Part shown: one piece after another, positions 16,057-22,093 of the stretch | How the letters are laid out: every line of letters begins with the position of its first letter | Position numbering within the stretch: the stretch's first letter is position 1 | DNA from: Eubacterium sp. UBA4343 | GTDB taxonomy: Bacteria; Bacillota; Clostridia; Lachnospirales; Lachnospiraceae | DNA length: 22,093 nt | Direction: 5' to 3' | NCBI GenBank assembly: GCA_002394235.1 | Contig: DGTF01000034.1 | Span: 1-22,093 of the forward strand | The notes under the pieces: generated by a model | The model's input: only the letters and a program-made list of their open reading frames with translations | Told to the model about the DNA's origin: nothing | Databases searched by the model: none | Translations under genes and position numbers: made by a program

Positions 16057-16059
16057 ATG

Positions 16060-16113
16060 CCCAAACCTAACCTCCCTCCAGTTGTAAGATTGTGCTAAAT
16101 ACAACTGTTTGGG
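16060..16113 (-). promoter_or_regulatory. Predicted structured 5' leader of rpsU
   Basis: On the mRNA, CCCAAAC followed directly by AGTTGTA (16113-16100) can pair with TACAACT (16086-16080) and, after a 13-nt bulge, with GTTTGGG (16066-16060). The bulge (16079-16067) is the Shine-Dalgarno tract GGAGGGAGGTTAG, and the ATG follows three bases after the helix. All 14 pairs are Watson-Crick. This could be an autoregulatory or translation-control element. Confidence 0.6.
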
Positions 16114-16131
16114 TATTTTTGCACTCACCTT

Positions 16132-16159
16132 ATTATAGCAAATTTTTTTTTTTCGTCAA
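16132..16159 (-). promoter_or_regulatory. Promoter of rpsU
   Basis: The -35 box is TTGACG (16159-16154), the spacer is 16 bp with a long A-tract, and the -10 box is a perfect TATAAT (16137-16132), on the minus strand. The expected start is near 16125, about 70 nt before the ATG. The remaining stretch to the next gene (16160-16298) holds nothing else that I recognise. Confidence 0.85.
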
Positions 16160-16298
16160 GGGAAAATTTAATTTTGAGGGGTTGAGGGGTTGACGGATGG
16201 GGTGTTTTTTTATTGCATATTTAACTATGCCCGGATCGGATCATTCAGCTTCATAGAGCATGCCGCTTCATCCCATTCTTCCAGGGAACAGCATCCGT

Positions 16299-17045
16299 CT
16301 ACTCGTCCGCCCCCTGTCCTTCCTGTTTCCGTCCTTCAGCAATGGAAAAAAGATAATGTTCATATGCTCTTTTTGCGGCAAAAAATCCCTGTCGGTGAAT
16401 ATGAACCTGTTCGCCGCCCTGCATGACAAAGGTCAGCAGCTCGCGGTCTATACCGCAAATCTTCGAGAGGTTGACCAGAAAGCTCTTATGGCAGCGGAAA
16501 AAATACTTCTCCGGGAATTTGTTTATCTCGTCATCCAGTTTTCCGCGGAAGATCAGTTCTTTTCCGTCATCCATGTGCAGACAGATGCTTTTCCCTCTCT
16601 GTTCTGCAAAGAGAATGCAGTCAAAAGGCACTCGTATCCTCTCACGTACCGATTCACATTCGAAATGAGGCTCAGATTCCTTCTTGTGAATAACATCCTG
16701 GATCAGTTCCCGGATATCCTCCGGTTTTACAGGTTTCTCCAGATAACGGGCGGCACGAAGACGATAGGATTCCAGCGCAAAATCCTGACTGGTTGTGGCA
16801 ATGGCTGCCACTACGCGTGTATCTTTTCTGCGGATCTGTTCCAGCGCGTCAATTCCGGTCATCCGTTCCATATAGATGTCAAGTATCAGAAGATCGAATT
16901 TCCCGGGAAAAAAATGATCCAGCAGATCTTCAGCGCTTTCAAACGCCTCTGCGGTTATTTTTTCTGCGGAATCCGTCACCATATTCAGAAGCCGGACGCG
17001 TGATTCCTTATTATCTTCACATATGCCTATCCGAAGCTGCTCCAT
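16299..17045 (-). CDS. LytTR-family response regulator (AgrA/LytR type)
   Basis: A two-component regulator of 248 residues. The receiver domain (1-120) has the acidic pair Glu10-Asp11, phospho-acceptor Asp56 in LLILDIYM, Thr84-type switch position and Lys104 in YLEKPVKP. The LytTR DNA-binding domain (about 130-230) contains ILFAEQRGKSICLHM, the conserved YFFRCHKSFLVNL segment and a HIHRQGFFAAKRAY end. Such regulators bind paired direct repeats and control peptide-signal, autolysis or bacteriocin genes. No sensor kinase or peptide gene is adjacent, so it appears orphan here. AAGGAA is ten bases before the ATG. A 93-bp repeat lies just upstream. Confidence 0.92.
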   Translation of the reverse strand: MEQLRIGICEDNKESRVRLLNMVTDSAEKITAEAFESAEDLLDHFFPGKFDLLILDIYMERMTGIDALEQIRRKDTRVVAAIATTSQDFALESYRLRAARYLEKPVKPEDIRELIQDVIHKKESEPHFECESVRERIRVPFDCILFAEQRGKSICLHMDDGKELIFRGKLDDEINKFPEKYFFRCHKSFLVNLSKICGIDRELLTFVMQGGEQVHIHRQGFFAAKRAYEHYLFSIAEGRKQEGQGADE

Positions 17046-17077
17046 TTGTCAAGCGTTCCTTTCCGGGACTTTTATTT

Positions 17078-17170
17078 ACGCGAACAGTGAGCCGCAGCCG
17101 AATGCGAAGTATTCGTGTGCGGCGAGCGTCGCGATAGCGAGATAAAACTCGCACAGCGTGTTTTATCTCG
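17078..17170 (+). repeat. 93-bp dispersed two-hairpin repeat, copy D
   Basis: Best-preserved copy. It runs from ACGCGAACAGTG to TTTTATCTCG with a TTTATTT tract before it and TTTT after it. Hairpin 1 is GCCGCAGCCGAAT/ATTCGTGTGCGGC and hairpin 2 is CGAGATAAAACTCGC/GCGTGTTTTATCTCG with one T-T mismatch. It fills the gap between the end of hypA and the start of the response regulator gene, both on the minus strand. Confidence 0.92.
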
Positions 17171-17216
17171 TTTTCAGATTTCCGGTTTCTTCTTGTGTGA
17201 ACCGAATTTGATTGAT

Positions 17217-17561
17217 TTACTCGGCTTCGATTTCCTTGATGATGCATTCGTTGCCCTTGAGGAGCCATGTCTCTCCACTGTGACAGTAGGGGCATTCCCG
17301 ACCGTACTCTACGGTCGGGTAGGCTCTTCTGCAGTGATTGCACCAGGTCACTGCAGGGATTGTCTCAAGCTTCAGTTCTGCCGACTTTAATACGGGATGG
17401 CGCACCTTGAAGTAGTCCCAGCAGTCGGTGAAATAGTCCGTCATGATGCCGGAGACCTCTCCGACCTGCAGTGTGACAGAACCGATTTTCGTAATGTTCT
17501 GTTCCTTTGCGAGATCATCCAGTGTCTTCGCGAGATGAGTTACGATTCCCATTTCATGCAT
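17217..17561 (-). CDS. hypA: HypA-type nickel metallochaperone
   Basis: A 114-residue accessory protein that delivers Ni(II) to HypB/SlyD partners for insertion into [NiFe] hydrogenase, or into urease in some bacteria. It begins with the nickel-binding MHE (His2, Glu3). It also carries the structural zinc site as two CxxC pairs, Cys74/Cys77 and Cys90/Cys93, with the LQVGEVSGI beta-strand typical of the family. It starts only 12 bp after the flavoprotein stop codon, so it is clearly in the same operon. No hydrogenase structural or other hyp genes (hypC-F) are in the window, so the client enzyme is unknown. Confidence 0.93.
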   Translation of the reverse strand: MHEMGIVTHLAKTLDDLAKEQNITKIGSVTLQVGEVSGIMTDYFTDCWDYFKVRHPVLKSAELKLETIPAVTWCNHCRRAYPTVEYGRECPYCHSGETWLLKGNECIIKEIEAE

Positions 17562-17573
17562 AGCCGTTCTCCG

Positions 17574-20387
17574 TCACCTGCGCGCTGCCTTTTTTTCGCG
17601 GGCTTCCTTTCGGATGATCTTAATCTCCCGCTTCATTGCATAAGGCGCGATCGCCTTCATCTTATCTTCAGAACGGAAGAAGTTACTGCAGTCCGGGAGG
17701 TCCCGCTCCAGATGAATTGCGTCGAATTCACAGCGGGTGGTGCACAGGCCGCAACCGATGCAGCGGTTGATATCGACTGTTGTTGCGCCGCATCCGAGAC
17801 AGCGGTCCGCCTCCTGATGTACCTGCTCTTCGGTCAGCGGAAGTCTTGTATCGTCGAAACGGTCCTCGACCTTACGGGATCCGGGGACGCAGCGTTTGGC
17901 GTGATCATAGCCGAGAGGAACTGTGATATCCTCTTTGTCGAGCTCTATGAATTCCCGGAGATCACGGGCAATCGTGAGCGACTGACCTTCATGTACGAAG
18001 CGGTGCATAGATTCCGCTCCCTTCTTGCCGTCGGCAATGGCGTCAATGGCGAAACGGGCGCCGTGGTTGATATCGCCTCCGGCGAAAATGTCCGGTTCTC
18101 CGGTCTGGAAGGTAACCGGGTCGCAGATAATGGTGCCGCCTCGCCGTGTCTGTGCTTTTGTACCTTTCAGAAGATCGCCCCAGACAGCAGACTGGCCGAT
18201 TGCCTCCAGTACGTTCTTGCAGGGAACGGTGATTGTTGTTTCTTCGTCATACTGGGGATCAAAGCGTCCGTCGGGGTTCTTGACCCGGGTGCATTTCCTG
18301 AACACAACGCCGGTTACCTTTCCATCTTCTGTCAGGATCTCCTTCGGACCCCATCCGTTCTTCACTTCAATGCCCTCGGCCTTTGCGTCTTCAACCTCAT
18401 CGGCAGCGGCAGGCATTTCATCTGCGCCTTCCAGACAGATCATGGTGATGTGTCCGTCTGTCACACGCTGTGCTGTCCTTGCTACATCGACGGCTACGTT
18501 GCCGCCGCCTACCACAACGACATCTCCGGTCAGTTTTACGCTGTGATCGCGATTCACGCGATTCAGGAAGCCTATACCGGACTCTACACCTGCGGCATCC
18601 TCTCCGGGAACACCGGCGCTTCTGCCGCCTGAGAGACCGATGGATACGTAAAAGGCGCGATATCCCTGCGCTCTGAGATCGGCTATGCTGACATCCCTTC
18701 CGATCTCCACACCGCAGCGGAACTCAATGCCCATTTCGCGGAGCATATCGATCTCTGCATCGACGAGATCCTTCGAGAGACGGAAGGACGGCATGCCGTA
18801 CGTGAGCATTCCGCCGGGCTTTTTTTCTTTTTCAAAAATTGTGACCGGATATCCTTTGGTCCGGAGGTAATAAGCACAGGACATGCCGGCAGGGCCGGAA
18901 CCGATAACTGCCATTTTATAATTCTCGTCCCAGAAGCCGCCTTCGTCACGCTCGCATACGGGAAGGATAGATTTGCGGAAAGCGGGATCGATCTCCTGCT
19001 GCGCGACGAACTTCTTGATCTCGTCGATCGCGACAGGGCTGTCCACTGTACCTCTCGTGCAGGCATCCTCACAGCGGCGGTTACAGATGGCTCCGCAGAC
19101 AGCCGGGAACGGATTATCCTGACGAATGAGCTTCAGCGCGTCCGCGTATCTGCCTTCTTTTGCCATCTTCACATAGCCCTGAACCGCAATATGCGCCGGA
19201 CAAGCCGTCTTACAGGGGGAAGTTCCGGTGTCATAGCAATTAATCTTCGCGTCCTCACGGTAATGAATGTTCCAGTTGTCCGCAGTCCAGCGTGTTTCAT
19301 CCGGCAGCAGCGTCAGCGGGTATTTCACCTCACTGCCGTCCTTTTTACAGAGCTTCTGACCGAGTTTGGCCGCGCCGACCGGGCATACCTCCACACACTT
19401 TCCGCAGGCTACGCAGTTTTCCTTCTTTACATGCGCACGATATGCGGAACGGGACATATTCGGAGTATTGTAGAGCTGAGAGGTGCGGATCGCATTGCAG
19501 ACGCCGGGTGCACAGTTGCAGAGACCGACGATTTTATCTTCGCCGTCGATATTCGTAGTCTGATGGACAAATCCATGCCGCTCTGCCCTCTCGCAGGCTT
19601 CCAGCGCCTCCTCCTTCGTAATATAATGGCCGCGGCCGGTATTCACGCACCACTCAGCGAGATCGCCAAGGCCGATGCAGCACTCCTGCTCGATGGAACC
19701 GTCGCCCTCTCCGCGGATCCGCTGCTGCCGGCGGCAGGTGCAGACACCGATGGAAAGCTTGCCCTCATATTTATCCAGCCAATGCGAGATATGCTCAAGC
19801 GGTACGGATGTGGAAACGGATTCGATCGCTTTTTCTACGGGGATGACATGCATGCCGATGCCCGCGCCGCCCATGGGAACCATGGGCGTAATGCCCTCCA
19901 GGGGCATCTGGGTCATCAGGTTAAAAAATGTCGCGATATTCGGGTGCTCTGCCATCAGCTTATCGTTCATGACCATGAACTCGGCGATGCCCGGAACAAA
20001 AATCGGCACATCGTACCACAGCTCTTTTGCCGGGTTCTCACGATTCGTCTCAATGCAGCCGACCCACATCAGGTGTTCCAGCATTTTATCGATCTGCGTC
20101 TCTGTAAACGCAGGGTTCATTTTCACGAGCTGCGCGTGGCTGTAGTTTGTCCTGGGTTTCTTGAAACTGAGCATGAACTTTACTTCATCCTTGTTCATGA
20201 CCTCATTGAGGCACCAGACCTCCGGGTCGTCCGGACGAATGGTATGAGTGTATTTTGCCACATAACGGTCCGTAATCATACCAGCCAGGCGAATCAGCAG
20301 CTTCAGCTTTTCTCTGTCCGGATAGACAAAATTCTCCGGAAGCCGGTAATCACGTTCGTTCGTCATTCGGTTCTTCTGTTCCTTCAT
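17574..20387 (-). CDS. Multi-iron-sulfur FAD/NAD(P)-dependent oxidoreductase (GltD/NfnB-like C-terminal part)
   Basis: A 937-residue composite electron-transfer protein. In order: an N-terminal region of about 190 residues without a recognised motif; a Cys-rich module with CTCRR (Cys216, Cys218), CC (236-237) and CNCAPGVC (290-297); a ferredoxin-like CVACGKCVEVCP (325-336); the GltD-type N-terminal cluster domain (Cys384, 392, 396, 431, 435, 439, 443); FAD-binding VIGSGPAG (494-501); NAD(P)-binding VVVGGGNVAVDVA (about 624-636); FAD-contacting IFAGGDINHGA (767-777); and a C-terminal Cys cluster, CLGCG (863-867) plus CIGCGLCTTRC (876-886). The ATG at 20387 has AGGAGAGG upstream, and the frame extends to a TTG at 20444 without support. 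Probably cytoplasmic. The physiological donor and acceptor cannot be deduced. Confidence 0.88.
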   Translation of the reverse strand: MKEQKNRMTNERDYRLPENFVYPDREKLKLLIRLAGMITDRYVAKYTHTIRPDDPEVWCLNEVMNKDEVKFMLSFKKPRTNYSHAQLVKMNPAFTETQIDKMLEHLMWVGCIETNRENPAKELWYDVPIFVPGIAEFMVMNDKLMAEHPNIATFFNLMTQMPLEGITPMVPMGGAGIGMHVIPVEKAIESVSTSVPLEHISHWLDKYEGKLSIGVCTCRRQQRIRGEGDGSIEQECCIGLGDLAEWCVNTGRGHYITKEEALEACERAERHGFVHQTTNIDGEDKIVGLCNCAPGVCNAIRTSQLYNTPNMSRSAYRAHVKKENCVACGKCVEVCPVGAAKLGQKLCKKDGSEVKYPLTLLPDETRWTADNWNIHYREDAKINCYDTGTSPCKTACPAHIAVQGYVKMAKEGRYADALKLIRQDNPFPAVCGAICNRRCEDACTRGTVDSPVAIDEIKKFVAQQEIDPAFRKSILPVCERDEGGFWDENYKMAVIGSGPAGMSCAYYLRTKGYPVTIFEKEKKPGGMLTYGMPSFRLSKDLVDAEIDMLREMGIEFRCGVEIGRDVSIADLRAQGYRAFYVSIGLSGGRSAGVPGEDAAGVESGIGFLNRVNRDHSVKLTGDVVVVGGGNVAVDVARTAQRVTDGHITMICLEGADEMPAAADEVEDAKAEGIEVKNGWGPKEILTEDGKVTGVVFRKCTRVKNPDGRFDPQYDEETTITVPCKNVLEAIGQSAVWGDLLKGTKAQTRRGGTIICDPVTFQTGEPDIFAGGDINHGARFAIDAIADGKKGAESMHRFVHEGQSLTIARDLREFIELDKEDITVPLGYDHAKRCVPGSRKVEDRFDDTRLPLTEEQVHQEADRCLGCGATTVDINRCIGCGLCTTRCEFDAIHLERDLPDCSNFFRSEDKMKAIAPYAMKREIKIIRKEAREKKAARR

Positions 20388-20470
20388 AAATAAAATCCTC
20401 TCCTTTTCTTCTCTCGTGCGCGGCCTTCCCCCGAGAGCCGGCAATGTTCCTGATCCGGCGGCTTTGTAAA

Positions 20471-20600
20471 TCAGACGCTTAGATATAAGTCAGACACGGA
20501 ATATCTGGCCATGAGGACTTCAGACACAGGATATCTGGTCATCAGGTTTTCAGACCAGGATATCTCTGGTCATAAGTGCTTCAGACGCCGGATTTCCAGC
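20471..20600. repeat. 30-bp tandem array between hypB2 and the flavoprotein gene
   Basis: TCAGAC starts recur at 20471, 20490, 20520, 20550 and 20581; the central units are 30, 30 and 31 bp. Units share a GGATATCTGG-type core, and the one at 20550 holds a GACCAG...CTGGTC inverted repeat. The last unit overlaps the 3' end and stop codon of hypB2, suggesting that the array grew out of the gene end. It occupies the only sizeable gap in this operon. Confidence 0.85.
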
Positions 20601-21297
20601 TATCTACGGCGTTTCGAAGCCATTCCTCCCATGCAGCCATCCCCTCTCCGGTTTTCGCGGATACGGGAAAAATTTGTATTGCGGGATGAAGAGCTTTTGC
20701 CCGCTGTATGCAGGCGTCCATGTCAAAATCAAAATACGGCAGCGCGTCAATCTTGGAGATGACGAGCGCATCGCTGGTTCGGAACATCAGCGGATACTTC
20801 AGCGGTTTGTCGTCGCCCTCCGGGACGCTGAGTATCATGACACTTTTTCCTGCTCCGGTATCGAATTCGGCCGGGCAGATCAGGTTTCCGACATTTTCCA
20901 GGAAAGCCAGATCGATGCCCTCATATCCCAGTTCATCAAGTCCCCTTGCCGTCATTCCTGCGTCCATGTGACACATGCCGTCGGTGTGGACCTGAATTGT
21001 CTTCGCTCCCAGACGGTCCATCCGCCTGGCATCCACATCGGAATCGATATCGGCCTCCAGCACGGCGATCTTCAGCTTGTCATCCGCTCTTCGGTTTCCA
21101 GCATCGCCACTGTCCTCGCCACTGCACTCGCCCTGGAGATCCCGGATCGTTCGCGCCAGCAGTGTTGTCTTGCCGGAACCCGGACTGCTCATCAAATTGA
21201 TCAGCAGCGTCCCTCTTCTCTTCATCTCTTCACGAAGTGCTTCTGCATCACGGTCATTTGACGCGGTTACGCTCTCGTGCAGTTCGATTACCTTCAT
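20581..21297 (-). CDS. HypB-like nickel-insertion GTPase, second copy
   Basis: A 238-residue SIMIBI-class GTPase of the HypB family. The P-loop is SSPGSGKTT (37-45), the switch region EADIDSDVDA (81-90), the metal-site motif MCHMDA (Cys109, His110), and ENVGNLICP (Cys141) and SKID (181-184) complete the nucleotide site. A polar insert at about 57-74 (GECSGEDSGDAGNRRADD) separates it from its neighbour. The ATG at 21297 overlaps the stop codon of the upstream hypB (ATGA) and has GGGAGG ten bases before it. The longer frame into the upstream gene is not needed. It lacks the N-terminal CxxCGC motif and His-rich tract of some HypB proteins. Confidence 0.9.
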   Translation of the reverse strand: MKVIELHESVTASNDRDAEALREEMKRRGTLLINLMSSPGSGKTTLLARTIRDLQGECSGEDSGDAGNRRADDKLKIAVLEADIDSDVDARRMDRLGAKTIQVHTDGMCHMDAGMTARGLDELGYEGIDLAFLENVGNLICPAEFDTGAGKSVMILSVPEGDDKPLKYPLMFRTSDALVISKIDALPYFDFDMDACIQRAKALHPAIQIFPVSAKTGEGMAAWEEWLRNAVDSWKSGV

Positions 21298-21983
21298 CGC
21301 GCATTCACCTCCCGCTTCAGCCAGCTGATCCAGGCAGCAAAGCCCTCTCCCGTCTTTGCTGAAAGAGGAAGAACCGGCATCTCCGCTGAACACCGGTCTG
21401 CTTTTTTCCGCTGTGCGGAGACATTTTCGCGCAGCCTGTCAAAATCAAAATTGAAGATCGCAGCCGTATCCGACTTGCTGACCAGAAGTAAGTCGCTTAC
21501 CTGAAACATCAGCGGATACTTCAGCGGTTTGTCATCGCCCTCCGGCACGCTGAGAATCATCACCCGCTTATCTGCACCCACATCGAACTCTGCCGGGCAG
21601 ACAAGATTGCCGACATTTTCGAGAAATACAAGATCCAGGCCGTCCACTCCCATCTCATCAAGGCCTTTTTGTGTCATCACGGCATCCATGTGACAGGAGC
21701 CTCCGGTATGAACCTGAATGACCTTTGCGCCGGCTTCTGCCACCGTCCTTGCATCTACGTCGCTGTCTACATCCGCTTCCATCACACCGATGCGGTATGT
21801 GTCTTTCAGCTCCCGGATCGTGCGGGCGAGAAGTGTTGTCTTGCCGGCTCCCGGTGAAGCCATGAGATTGATCAGAAAGACTCCCTTCTCTCTCATTCTG
21901 GATCGTACTGCATCGGCGATGCTGTCATTGTCCTCCATAATGCGGTTCTTAACTTCAATCACTTTGAATTCGTCATTATTCAT
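21294..21983 (-). CDS. hypB: HypB-like nickel-insertion GTPase, first copy
   Basis: A 229-residue GTPase that would drive nickel delivery together with HypA. Motifs are MASPGAGKTT (41-50), EADVDSDVDA (69-78), SCHMDA (Cys97, His98), ENVGNLVCP (Cys129) and SKSD (169-172). The Cys/His/Cys set matches the interface metal site of HypB dimers. No N-terminal high-affinity Cys motif or His stretch is present. The ATG at 21983 follows AAGGGG ten bases upstream; a TTG two codons earlier is less likely. It is the first gene of the operon, with a promoter near 22020. It is clearly paralogous to the next gene, for example in the shared FLENVGNL and PEGDDKPLKYPLMF stretches. Confidence 0.92.
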   Translation of the reverse strand: MNNDEFKVIEVKNRIMEDNDSIADAVRSRMREKGVFLINLMASPGAGKTTLLARTIRELKDTYRIGVMEADVDSDVDARTVAEAGAKVIQVHTGGSCHMDAVMTQKGLDEMGVDGLDLVFLENVGNLVCPAEFDVGADKRVMILSVPEGDDKPLKYPLMFQVSDLLLVSKSDTAAIFNFDFDRLRENVSAQRKKADRCSAEMPVLPLSAKTGEGFAAWISWLKREVNAR

Positions 21984-22016
21984 GTACAATTTGCCCCTTA
22001 AATGATGGATTTTAAA

Positions 22017-22025
22017 ATTATAACA
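22017..22025 (-). promoter_or_regulatory. Extended -10 promoter of the hypB operon
   Basis: On the minus strand TGT then TATAAT (22025-22017), that is, a perfect -10 box with the TGn extension. No good -35 box is visible. It lies about 34 bp upstream of the hypB start in AT-rich DNA. From here to the window end I see no other feature. Confidence 0.6.
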
Positions 22026-22093
22026 TAAATATCAGCTTTATAGAAACATATTTTGTGCATTATTTACGGATCCAAAAATGAAATTTTAAATTC

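Noticed and set aside
16057..16128. 24-residue N-terminal extension of ribosomal protein S21
   Set aside because: It would begin at or before the transcription start, and S21 proteins start with [14 protein letters not shown] sequence.
17397..20393. Long plus-strand frames of about 400 codons opposite the flavoprotein gene
   Set aside because: Antisense shadows of a GC-rich gene; the minus strand contains all the cofactor motifs.
20388..20444. TTG start adding 19 residues to the flavoprotein
   Set aside because: It has no Shine-Dalgarno; the ATG at 20387 follows AGGAGAGG, and the extra residues look like non-coding DNA in translation.

Overview
The window looks like chromosomal DNA of an anaerobic Bacillota species, most likely class Clostridia and perhaps Lachnospiraceae. 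This is inferred from GGAGG-type ribosome binding sites, TTGACA/TATAAT-type promoters, the gene content (ThiW, small NAD malic enzyme, ScpA/ScpB, LtaS-type synthase, rpsU) and a moderate-to-high GC content. I recognise about 19 protein-coding genes. There are no rRNA or tRNA genes, no CRISPR array, no phage genes and no transposase.

Layout. (1) 1-2580, plus strand: a thiazole/thiamine salvage operon of thiW (ECF S-component), thiM and a HAD phosphatase-like gene, preceded by two copies of a structured 93-bp repeat. (2) 2846-10528: a C4-dicarboxylate and aspartate island with an NAD malic enzyme, a malate/L-lactate dehydrogenase of the Ldh family, a divergent FadR-type GntR regulator with a palindromic operator over the ldh promoter, an Lrp/AsnC regulator, aspartase (aspA) and an NhaC/MleN-type antiporter. 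The enzyme set parallels the ansB-mleN-mleA functions of Bacillus subtilis: aspartate to fumarate, malate to pyruvate, and proton/sodium-coupled exchange. (3) 11021-13090, plus strand: an LtaS-like membrane sulfatase-fold protein whose mRNA leader carries a five-unit 31-bp tandem array. (4) 13296-16056, minus strand: scpB, scpA, a metallophosphoesterase and rpsU. The rpsU leader can fold into a helix that surrounds its Shine-Dalgarno sequence. (5) 16299-17045, minus strand: a LytTR response regulator with no kinase beside it. (6) 17217-21983, minus strand: two overlapping hypB-like GTPase genes, a 937-residue iron-sulfur/GltD-like flavoprotein and hypA. Nickel-insertion factors therefore sit with a multi-cluster electron-transfer protein and no visible hydrogenase or urease. 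This is the best candidate here for a poorly described system.

Intergenic DNA is unusually rich in repeats. There is a dispersed 93-bp two-hairpin element (four copies, one cut by the window edge), a second short dispersed repeat (two copies), and separate, mutually unrelated tandem arrays with periods of 14, 14, 24, 26, 30 and 31 bp, each next to a gene start or end. Several coding starts were moved downstream of the longest open frame because a good Shine-Dalgarno sequence, or a promoter lying inside the extension, decides the start.
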